This document shows positions 1 through 4,744 of a stretch of 6,148 nucleotides of DNA, one piece after another. The notes beneath the pieces are model-generated. The model searched no databases. It was not told the origin of the DNA and saw only the letters and a list, made by a program, of their open reading frames with translations. The position numbers and the translations under genes were made by a program. Numbering within the stretch: position 1 is the first letter of the stretch; every line of letters begins with the position of its first letter. This stretch comes from an uncultured Peptostreptococcaceae bacterium (lineage in GTDB: Bacteria > Bacillota > Clostridia > Tissierellales > Peptoniphilaceae): assembly GCA_945910665.1 (NCBI GenBank), contig CAMDZK010000070.1:1-6148 (forward strand), given 5' to 3'.

Positions 1-2
1 GT

Positions 3-335
3 GCAATGGGAACGGTGGCATCCCTGCAGCACCAGGACACAGGTTTGATCCCTGGATCCGCCTTTTGGATATTACTCACAGTGATTGTGGCAAACTTTTT
101 CTTTGGAATTCCTGGTATGATCGTTGGGCTTCCTGTGTTTGTACTCATTTACACGATCGTCCGCGATTCAGTGAATAGCCGCCTCGAAAAAAGAGGTTTG
201 GCTACGGAAACAGAAGAATACATCAACATGGACAAAAGGCATTTACCGATTCGAAAATCAGCGGTTCAGATCCAACAGTCTGAACAAAAAGATCAATACG
301 AAGCCTTTGAAGAAGGCGACAATTCACAGAAATAG
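3..335 (+). CDS. AI-2E family transporter, C-terminal part (cut by window edge)
   Basis: This is the end of a polytopic membrane protein of the AI-2E (PerM/YdiK-like) family; the reading frame is open to the left edge, so the N-terminal two thirds or more are missing. Seen: a long hydrophobic stretch with the family's C-terminal pattern, including FGIPGMIVGLPVF and LIYTIVRD, followed by a charged tail of about 57 residues rich in Lys, Glu and Gln, presumably cytoplasmic. The family is named for export of the signal AI-2, but many members have other or unknown substrates, including ions, so no substrate is assigned. An in-frame ATG at position 6 is not a likely start because it falls inside the conserved C-terminal region. 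The stop lies 32 bases before murA, and a possible murA promoter overlaps the end of this gene. The family call is fairly sure; the function is open. Confidence 0.75.
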   Translation, partial: AMGTVASLQHQDTGLIPGSAFWILLTVIVANFFFGIPGMIVGLPVFVLIYTIVRDSVNSRLEKRGLATETEEYINMDKRHLPIRKSAVQIQQSEQKDQYEAFEEGDNSQK

Positions 336-343
336 TGTATAAT
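316..343 (+). promoter_or_regulatory. Possible sigma-A promoter for murA-mbl
   Basis: A perfect TATAAT lies at 338-343, starting 2 bases after the upstream stop codon. The best -35 match is GCGACA at 316-321 (four of six matches to TTGACA) with a 16-base spacer. Transcription would start near 350, about 18 bases before the murA ATG, leaving room for the GGAGG ribosome binding site and little else. The weak -35 makes this a candidate only; read-through from the upstream permease gene is the alternative. Confidence 0.4.
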
Positions 344-367
344 AGAAGAGCGAATGGAGGTAGAACA

Positions 368-1636
368 ATGGAAAGAATGATTATCGAAAAAAGTCCCGCT
401 TTAGAGGGCTCCATCCGCGTCATGGGAGCAAAAAACTCTGCGTTGCCGATTTTGGCCGCAACGTTGCTTGGCACGGAAGAAATTATTTTAGATGATGTCC
501 CATCCTTAAAAGATGTGGAAGTGATTATAGAAGTATTGAAATATCTGGGAGCAGAAGTTGAATATTTAGATAAAGCGACGGTGCGCATTAATTCCGCGCA
601 AGTGTCTAAGACTGAACCACCCTATGAATTAATGAGCAAAATGAGGGCCTCCTTTTTAGTATTAGGGCCCCTATTAACGCGCTTAGGAACATCCAGAACA
701 TCGATGCCTGGTGGATGTGCTATCGGTGCACGTCCAATTGACTTACATCTCAAAGGGTTTCGCGCCCTAGGTGCTACAGTTGAAGAAAATAATGAAGAGT
801 GTTATGTAGAAGCATCAGCAAAAGGTGGTCTTATCGGAGATACGATGTATTTAGACTTCCCATCCGTTGGGGCTACACAAAACATCGTAATGGCTGCGAC
901 AATGGCCAAAGGCGAAACAGTCATTGAGAATGCTGCGAAAGAACCTGAAATTGTCGATTTATGTCAGTTTTTAAATAAAATGGGCGCCGATATTAAAGGG
1001 GCTGGTACATCCAATATACGCATTCGCGGTGTGGAAAAATTAACAGGATGCCGCCACAGCATTATCCCTGATCGTATTGAAACTGCGACATTTATGATTG
1101 CTGCTGCGATGACAAAAGGAAATTTACTCATTGAGAATATGATTCCTGACCACGTACATCCAATCACTGCAAAACTGAAAGAAATGGGCTGCACCATTGA
1201 AGAGGGCGAAGATATGGTTCGTGTCAAAGGACCAGAAAAACTTCTCCCTACAAGCATTAAAACCCTCCCTTATCCTGGATTTCCAACAGATGCCCAGGCC
1301 CAATTTATGGCAATGCTCGCCATCTGTACGGGAGAACCATCGAAAGTAACAGAAACTGTTTTTGAAAATCGCTTTATGCACGCAGAAGAATTGGTGCGCA
1401 TGGGTGCGGATATTCGAACGGATGGAAATGTTGCAACCATTTATGGCGTGCGTCAACTCCAAGGGGCAGAAGTGCGTGCAACAGATCTTCGTGCAGGAGC
1501 GGCCCTTATCCTAGCGGGTCTTGTTGCTGAAGGAAAGACGATTATGAGTGATTTGTACCACATCGACCGCGGCTATGTGGAATTTGAAGAACGCCTGCGT
1601 TCAATCGGTGCACAAATCACCCGCGTGGATATGTAA
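368..1636 (+). CDS. murA: UDP-N-acetylglucosamine 1-carboxyvinyltransferase
   Basis: MurA transfers enolpyruvate from PEP to UDP-GlcNAc, the first committed step of peptidoglycan precursor synthesis, in the cytoplasm. The protein is 422 residues, normal for the family. Visible signatures: AKNSALP with Lys22; the catalytic loop PGGCAIGARPIDLHLKG with Cys117 (equivalent to E. coli Cys115) and Arg122; YPGFPTDAQAQ with Asp308 (E. coli Asp305); and DRGY with Arg401 (E. coli Arg397). Cys rather than Asp in the loop predicts fosfomycin sensitivity of the enzyme. The start at ATG 368 is chosen because TGGAGGT lies 7 bases upstream; an in-frame GTG at 335 would overlap the preceding stop and lacks a ribosome binding site. 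The next gene begins 10 bases after the stop, whose TAA is part of that gene's Shine-Dalgarno, so the two are surely one operon. Many Bacillota carry a second MurA paralogue; whether this is the major copy cannot be told here. Confidence 0.97.
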   Translation: MERMIIEKSPALEGSIRVMGAKNSALPILAATLLGTEEIILDDVPSLKDVEVIIEVLKYLGAEVEYLDKATVRINSAQVSKTEPPYELMSKMRASFLVLGPLLTRLGTSRTSMPGGCAIGARPIDLHLKGFRALGATVEENNEECYVEASAKGGLIGDTMYLDFPSVGATQNIVMAATMAKGETVIENAAKEPEIVDLCQFLNKMGADIKGAGTSNIRIRGVEKLTGCRHSIIPDRIETATFMIAAAMTKGNLLIENMIPDHVHPITAKLKEMGCTIEEGEDMVRVKGPEKLLPTSIKTLPYPGFPTDAQAQFMAMLAICTGEPSKVTETVFENRFMHAEELVRMGADIRTDGNVATIYGVRQLQGAEVRATDLRAGAALILAGLVAEGKTIMSDLYHIDRGYVEFEERLRSIGAQITRVDM

Positions 1637-1646
1637 GGAGTAAACA

Positions 1647-2699
1647 TTGGCAACATTCAGAAGAAATTTGGCAATAGACTTAGGAACCGCTTCGGTTCTC
1701 GTATATGTACGAGGCAAGGGAGTGGTGTTAAACGAGCCTTCTGTTGTCGCCTATGACGTTTTTACGGGCAAAGTTTTGGCGGTCGGATCCGAAGCGAAGA
1801 AAATGCTTGGGCGTACGCCGGGCAATGTCATGGCAAAACGACCCATGAAAGACGGTGTGATTGCAGACTTTCAGGCGACAGAGCAAATGATTCGCTATTT
1901 TATGCAAAAAGCAGTCGGCCGCTCTCTTTTTGGACCGGACATGATTATTTGTGTTCCAAGTAAAATCACACAAGTCCAGCGCCGCGCTGTTCTCCAAGCC
2001 GGAAGACGTGCAGGGGCAAAGAAGACCTACTTAATTGAAGAACCTCTGGCTGCAGCAATTGGTGCAGGAATAGACATTGGAGACCCAAGAGGAAGCATGG
2101 TCATTGACATTGGTGGCGGAACAACTGACGTTGCAGTCATTTCCATGGGAGGCTTAGTCGTTACAGAAAGCATTAAGACCGCAGGGGATGAATGTGATGA
2201 AGCAGTCGCTGAATATGTGCGTCGTACATTTAATATGATGATTGGGGAACGCACAGCGGAAGAATTAAAAATTAAAATTGGTCGAGCAATGCCTGAAGAG
2301 GAAGAAGTGCTCATGGAGATTAAAGGAAGAAACTTACTCAATGGTCTTCCTGTCATGGAAACTGTATCTGCGAATGAGGTGGCCGAAGCATTAGAAAAGC
2401 CTGTGCGTGAAATTATCGCGACGGTACATAGTGTCTTAGAAAGAACGCCTCCTGAATTGGCAGCAGATTTATATGACCGAGGGGCCATTCTCACAGGGGG
2501 CGGTGGAATGATTCGCGGTTTAGACAAAGCCATTGAAGAATCTATCGGAATTCGCGTTCGCTTGGCTGAAAATCCGATCACATCCGTAGTACGAGGGACC
2601 GGAAAAGCGCTCCAATGGATCGATATGTTTAAAGCGAATGAAACAAAAACTTTTGGTATGCAAAGGCAACAAAGCATTACAGACGATTGGACGAGATAA
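1647..2699 (+). CDS. mbl: MreB-family actin homologue, Mbl type
   Basis: This is a bacterial actin that polymerises on the inner face of the membrane and guides peptidoglycan synthesis along the cylinder wall. It has 350 residues. Seen in order: phosphate-1 loop DLGTASVLVY (11-20), a run close to B. subtilis Mbl (KGVVLNEPSVVAYD, KVLAVG, GRTPGN, KDGVIADF), a probable hydrophobic membrane loop around Leu94-Phe95, LIEEPLAAAIGAG (129-141) with the acidic residues linked to ATP hydrolysis, phosphate-2 loop DIGGGTTDVAVISMG (154-168), IGERTAEELKIKIG, ERTPPELAADL, and the adenosine motif LTGGGGMIRG. The start is TTG at 1647 with AAGGAG six bases upstream; no better start exists. Overall similarity favours Mbl over MreB or MreBH, and position after murA agrees. 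Odd points: Ser16 where most homologues have Asn, and a polar tail of about 20 residues beyond the actin fold. Confidence 0.9.
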   Translation: MATFRRNLAIDLGTASVLVYVRGKGVVLNEPSVVAYDVFTGKVLAVGSEAKKMLGRTPGNVMAKRPMKDGVIADFQATEQMIRYFMQKAVGRSLFGPDMIICVPSKITQVQRRAVLQAGRRAGAKKTYLIEEPLAAAIGAGIDIGDPRGSMVIDIGGGTTDVAVISMGGLVVTESIKTAGDECDEAVAEYVRRTFNMMIGERTAEELKIKIGRAMPEEEEVLMEIKGRNLLNGLPVMETVSANEVAEALEKPVREIIATVHSVLERTPPELAADLYDRGAILTGGGGMIRGLDKAIEESIGIRVRLAENPITSVVRGTGKALQWIDMFKANETKTFGMQRQQSITDDWTR

Positions 2700-2706
2700 T
2701 CGCTGG

Positions 2707-2734
2707 GCGTGATTCGAAAGAACCACGCTTTTTT
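2707..2734 (+). terminator. Rho-independent terminator after mbl
   Basis: The stem is GCGTG / CACGC, then one A-C mismatch, then TTC / GAA closing a GAAA tetraloop (GNRA type), followed directly by six T. It begins 7 bases after the mbl stop. The next gene's ribosome binding site starts 3 bases after the T run. One mismatch and a short stem suggest partial rather than complete termination. Confidence 0.75.
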
Positions 2735-2747
2735 ATAGGAGAAAATG

Positions 2748-3872
2748 ATGAATAAACAAAAAATAATGATGCTCATACTCTTTATCACACTCGGGTTTGT
2801 TTTTGGATATTCGACGGGAATGGTCTATGATGCGCTCGAAGATATTGGCCTTACGATGATTAGTGGCGGAATAGGCCTCTTCATTTTTGGCATAGTGAGC
2901 GTATATATTCATCTTATCCTTCATGAAGTAGGGCATCTCTTTGCAGGACTTATTTCTGGATATGAATTTTCATTTTTTCGCGTCCACAAATGGACATGGG
3001 CGAAGGTAGGACAAAAAATTCAGTTAAAAACCTATCCTTTAGCTGCAGCCCCTGGACAATGTATCATGAATCCAGAGCCCTTATCCGTTGATCATTTTCC
3101 CTATGTCTTTTATAATCGCGGGGGTTATCTCATGAACTTTCTTTTGTCGGCGGTAGCCATGATTCTTTTCTTATGGAACCCGGCAGATGGACTTGGACTC
3201 GTACTGTTTCGTTATTTCCTTCTTTTATTTGCTGTGATCGGCATCTTTCTAGGACTAACCAATGCGATTCCTCTCAATATGAATGGCGTTGAAAATGATG
3301 GAGCGAATATTCGTAGTATTGGAGAAGATAAAAGTGTGGCGCATGCTTTTTATAATACACTCCGCATCTCCCATGAACTCCAACAAGGCTATGGATTGGC
3401 AGAGCTTCCAGAAGACCTCCTACGAGTGGAAGATGATGCAGATTTTTCGTCTAGTATAGTGGCGTCATTCGCCGTAAATTATACACTCTGGCTACGTGCA
3501 CATGGAAAACTGGAAAAGGCAGAAAGAATCGAAACGCGTCTTCTTGAGCGAGAGACACCAGACATTGCCATGGCTGCTTATGAAATGGAACAGAAAAAGC
3601 GAGAACTATTACAGCAATCCCCGGAACTCACGAAAGAAAGTCAGGCACTCATCCAATATGTTCAGCTGTCCAAAGACATGCCCGAAACCTTGGCGTATCA
3701 ATACGCATATACACTGCGTGTCAAGAGAGATGATGCGTTGGCAAAAAAGCTCGAGAAAAAGATTAAAAGCATGGATAAGCACCTCTACGAAAAAGAATGG
3801 AAAGCATCGGTCGAGTATGTCAATCAAGTAAAGAACATTCACGAGGGGTATAAAAAAGCCTTTGGAATGTAA
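2748..3872 (+). CDS. Membrane-embedded M50 (site-2-type) metalloprotease with long C-terminal domain
   Basis: This is a probable zinc intramembrane protease of 374 residues. Seen: hydrophobic segments at about 5-27 and 36-58; the zinc motif HEVGH (His59, Glu60, His63) at the end of the second segment; GGYLMN (125-130), resembling the central G-x-x-x-N motif of the family; further membrane segments at about 130-145 and 150-172; and N-A-I-P (172-175) followed by NDG (183-185), the third motif that supplies the Asp zinc ligand, with a longer gap between Pro and Asp than in classic site-2 proteases. No PDZ domain is present. Residues from about 190 form a soluble, mostly helical, charged region with possible TPR-like helix pairs. 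All catalytic residues are present, so activity is expected; the substrate is unknown. ATG 2748 is preferred to ATG 2745 because AGGAG ends 6 rather than 3 bases before it. It follows mbl after a terminator. Confidence 0.75.
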   Translation: MNKQKIMMLILFITLGFVFGYSTGMVYDALEDIGLTMISGGIGLFIFGIVSVYIHLILHEVGHLFAGLISGYEFSFFRVHKWTWAKVGQKIQLKTYPLAAAPGQCIMNPEPLSVDHFPYVFYNRGGYLMNFLLSAVAMILFLWNPADGLGLVLFRYFLLLFAVIGIFLGLTNAIPLNMNGVENDGANIRSIGEDKSVAHAFYNTLRISHELQQGYGLAELPEDLLRVEDDADFSSSIVASFAVNYTLWLRAHGKLEKAERIETRLLERETPDIAMAAYEMEQKKRELLQQSPELTKESQALIQYVQLSKDMPETLAYQYAYTLRVKRDDALAKKLEKKIKSMDKHLYEKEWKASVEYVNQVKNIHEGYKKAFGM

Positions 3873-3939
3873 AAGGGTAGTTTAACACATAAACGTATTG
3901 TTTCGAAAAAATTATTTGGATAAATTTATAAAAAAGGTG

Positions 3940-3968
3940 TTTACAACGGTACCAAGAGGGTATATAAT
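3940..3968 (+). promoter_or_regulatory. Strong sigma-A-type promoter
   Basis: TTTACA at 3940-3945 (five of six matches to TTGACA), a 17-base spacer and a perfect TATAAT at 3963-3968. The expected start is near 3975, about 20 bases before the small ORF at 3995. It lies 67 bases after the protease stop codon in A+T-rich DNA. The spacer contains the palindrome GGTACC (3948-3953), which may be chance. Confidence 0.75.
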
Positions 3969-3994
3969 AGATAACAAAGAAAGAGGTGATTCCG

Positions 3995-4075
3995 ATGGGA
4001 GATCCATGGAAGTTAGTTGAAGATTCTTTAAGCGGAATCTTCCAAAACAAAAAAACACAAAGAGGTCGAAATTAA
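3995..4075 (+). CDS. Small ORF of 26 codons, function unknown
   Basis: The peptide starts MGDPWKLVEDSLSGIF and continues with a basic, polar tail (QNKK, TQRGRN). The N-terminal half could form a short amphipathic helix. The case for translation rests on signals: AGAGGTGAT, an almost ideal match to the 16S anti-Shine-Dalgarno, stands just before the ATG, and a near-consensus promoter ends 27 bases upstream of it. No family is recognised. It could be a free small protein, a leader peptide for the hairpin at 4019-4042 that overlaps its own codons, or the first exon-like fragment of a decayed gene, since an out-of-frame continuation follows a run of seven A. Confidence 0.45.
   Translation: MGDPWKLVEDSLSGIFQNKKTQRGRN
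4019..4042 (+). promoter_or_regulatory. Perfect 8-bp hairpin inside the small ORF
   Basis: GAAGATTC at 4019-4026 pairs with GAATCTTC at 4035-4042 across an 8-base loop. It is followed by an A-rich stretch, not T, so it is not a terminator. It sits within codons 9-16 of the 26-codon ORF and could shape the RNA or pause ribosomes. Chance is possible. Confidence 0.35.
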
Positions 4076-4112
4076 GAGGGCATAAAAAACCCAGACAGTG
4101 CAGTTTTTGCAA

Positions 4113-4471
4113 ATGAATGACCAGAATAATAAAATCAAAGTAGCAGTATCACTTTCCAAGGAAAAACTTTTATTCAGAAAAGTTTAGGTTATCGATTCAT
4201 TAAAGAAAAGACTAGAAATGAAGTCATATGAACAACCAACAGGACGCGCCGTAGAAAATATTTCATTCGCAGGCCATTTCCCTTTTATTTATAGATTCGA
4301 AAGATTTTTATTATTTCAACTTTGTGACTCACAATTGAATCATAAACCGATATGACTTCTCATAATGCAAGACTACTGCAGGCTTTTATTCGACGGAATA
4401 AAACATTGCATGTCACAGAAATTGAGCATCGCTCGAGATGGTTAGACCATAGAGAAGCGATCGGAATATAG
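4113..4471 (+). pseudogene. Possible decayed gene, about 118 codons, unrecognised
   Basis: From ATG 4113 one frame reads 24 codons to a TAG (4185-4187), then stays open for a further 55 codons to a TGA at 4353-4355. That TGA overlaps an ATG at 4352 in another frame (ATGA), which opens 39 codons to a TAG at 4469-4471, one base before the terminator. Peptide pieces such as VIDSLKKRLEMKSYEQP, ISFAGHFPFIYRFERFLL and LLQAFIRRNKTLHVTEIEHR look protein-like but match no family I know. Neither ATG has a ribosome binding site. The reading is that a small gene took one nonsense mutation and one frameshift, or that these are two tiny coupled ORFs, or that the open stretches are chance in a non-coding RNA. 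Confidence 0.25.
4384..4403 (+). other. Perfect 8-bp hairpin
   Basis: TTTTATTC at 4384-4391 pairs with GAATAAAA at 4396-4403 across the 4-base loop GACG. No T run follows, so it is not a terminator in the plus direction. It lies in the right part of the orphan unit and, if the RNA is functional, is one of its clearest structural elements. Confidence 0.35.
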
Positions 4472-4502
4472 AAAAGACACCTGTGGAATGCAGGTGTCTT
4501 TT
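4472..4502 (+). terminator. Strong bidirectional rho-independent terminator
   Basis: A perfect 12-bp stem, AAAAGACACCTG at 4472-4483 with its complement at 4491-4502, closes a 7-base loop. It ends in TTTT in both directions. On the plus strand it begins immediately after the TAG at 4469-4471; on the minus strand it begins 3 bases after the TAA of the acidic ORF (4508-4506). It therefore fits the ends of two convergent units. Confidence 0.9.
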
Positions 4503-4505
4503 GTG

Positions 4506-4574
4506 TTATTCGAAATCGTATTGGTCAAATTCATAGTCATCCCAATCGTTCAGGTCGTCCTCGTCGTACCGCAC
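4506..4574 (-). CDS. Very acidic 22-codon ORF, perhaps a gene remnant
   Basis: Reading from GTG 4574 on the minus strand gives RYDEDDLNDWDDYEFDQ and then YDFE before TAA. About half the residues are Asp or Glu and the rest are rich in Tyr, Phe and Trp, like an acidic C-terminal tail. A terminator begins 3 bases after the stop, as for a real gene end. Against it: no ribosome binding site, a TGA just upstream at the foot of the tRNA terminator, and very short length. It may be the tail of a lost gene. The plus strand of the same bases reads as a hydrophobic peptide, which is the expected mirror of Asp and Glu codons and is not counted separately. Confidence 0.25.
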   Translation of the reverse strand: MRYDEDDLNDWDDYEFDQYDFE

Positions 4575-4576
4575 TC

Positions 4577-4607
4577 AAAAAGGAGCTGATGAAATCAGCT
4601 CCTTTTT
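4577..4607 (-). terminator. Bidirectional terminator of the tRNA-Leu / tsaD unit
   Basis: A perfect 14-bp stem (AAAAAGGAGCTGAT and its complement, 4577-4590 and 4594-4607) closes a 3-base loop, with A and T runs at the stem base so that it can act on both strands. On the minus strand it starts one base after the encoded CCA of tRNA-Leu. It is probably also the terminator for rimI-tsaD read-through. Confidence 0.92.
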
Positions 4608-4608
4608 G

Positions 4609-4692
4609 TGGTGCGGGAGAGAGGACTTGAACCCCCACTTCAGAGAAACTAGATCCTAAGTCTAGCGCGTCTACCAATTCCGCCACTCCCGC
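4609..4692 (-). tRNA. tRNA-Leu, anticodon UAG
   Basis: This 84-base minus-strand gene has an encoded CCA end. The acceptor arms are GCGGGAG and CTCCCGC with discriminator A. The D arm carries TTGGTAG; the anticodon stem is CTAGA / TCTAG with loop CTTAGGA, giving anticodon TAG with G at position 37. A longer variable arm, typical of class II leucine tRNAs, follows, and then the T loop TTCAAGT, whose stem contains two G-U pairs. It decodes CUA and, by wobble, other CUN codons. It has its own consensus promoter and leader, and terminates at 4577-4607. Because position 37 is G, it is not a substrate for the t6A modification made by the neighbouring TsaD. Confidence 0.97.
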
Positions 4693-4696
4693 AGGT

Positions 4697-4709
4697 CCGC
4701 TTTTTGCGG
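4697..4709 (-). other. Small hairpin in the tRNA-Leu leader
   Basis: CCGC, an AAAAA loop and GCGG form a 4-bp stem in the leader RNA, 4 bases before the mature 5' end of the tRNA. It may help to present the precursor to RNase P, but it is short and could be chance. Confidence 0.3.
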
Positions 4710-4716
4710 TTCTTTT

Positions 4717-4744
4717 ATTATACCAATTCTGACGGATTTGTCAA
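4717..4744 (-). promoter_or_regulatory. Consensus sigma-A promoter of tRNA-Leu
   Basis: On the minus strand: a perfect TTGACA at 4744-4739, a 16-base spacer, and a perfect TATAAT at 4722-4717 preceded by TGG, an extended -10. The expected start is near 4710, giving a leader of about 18 bases before the mature tRNA. The -35 box starts at the base right after the tsaD stop codon. Confidence 0.92.

Larger units (their letters stand above)
3975..4505 (+). other. Orphan transcription unit of unknown product (small RNA, small protein or decayed gene)
   Basis: A near-consensus promoter at the left and a strong terminator at 4472-4502 bound about 530 bases with no ORF longer than 55 codons. Inside are a 26-codon ORF with an excellent ribosome binding site, two perfect 8-bp hairpins (4019-4042 and 4384-4403) and a possible decayed gene at 4113-4471. 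I looked for signatures of tmRNA, RNase P RNA, 6S RNA, SRP RNA and T-box leaders and recognised none. No terminator was found after the protease gene at 3872, so part of this stretch may also serve as its 3' untranslated region. Transcript ends are inferred from the promoter and terminator only. Confidence 0.5.

Noticed and set aside
335..367. GTG at 335 as the start of murA, adding 11 residues
   Set aside because: It overlaps the stop codon of the upstream gene and the TATAAT, has no ribosome binding site, and ATG 368 is preceded by GGAGG at ideal spacing and gives normal MurA length.
2027..2788. Long minus-strand ORF of 253 codons opposite mbl
   Set aside because: Shadow of the mbl coding frame; its composition is typical of antisense reading and it has no translation signals.
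3912..4112. Minus-strand ORF of 66 codons opposite the small ORF region
   Set aside because: It runs across the plus-strand promoter, has no ribosome binding site and no recognisable protein features.
3940..4502. Riboswitch, T-box, tmRNA or RNase P RNA
   Set aside because: None of the conserved sequence blocks I know for these RNAs are present, and the downstream sequence is a terminator, not a gene to regulate.
4503..4589. Hydrophobic 28-codon plus-strand ORF starting at GTG 4503, resembling a membrane toxin peptide
   Set aside because: It starts inside the tail of a terminator, has no ribosome binding site, and its Val/Ile/Leu-rich sequence is the expected antisense reading of the Asp/Glu-rich minus strand.
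4609..4692. tRNA-Leu as an integration site for a mobile element
   Set aside because: No direct repeat of the tRNA 3' end, integrase or other mobile gene was found in the flanks; the only similarity is a 6-base inverted match.
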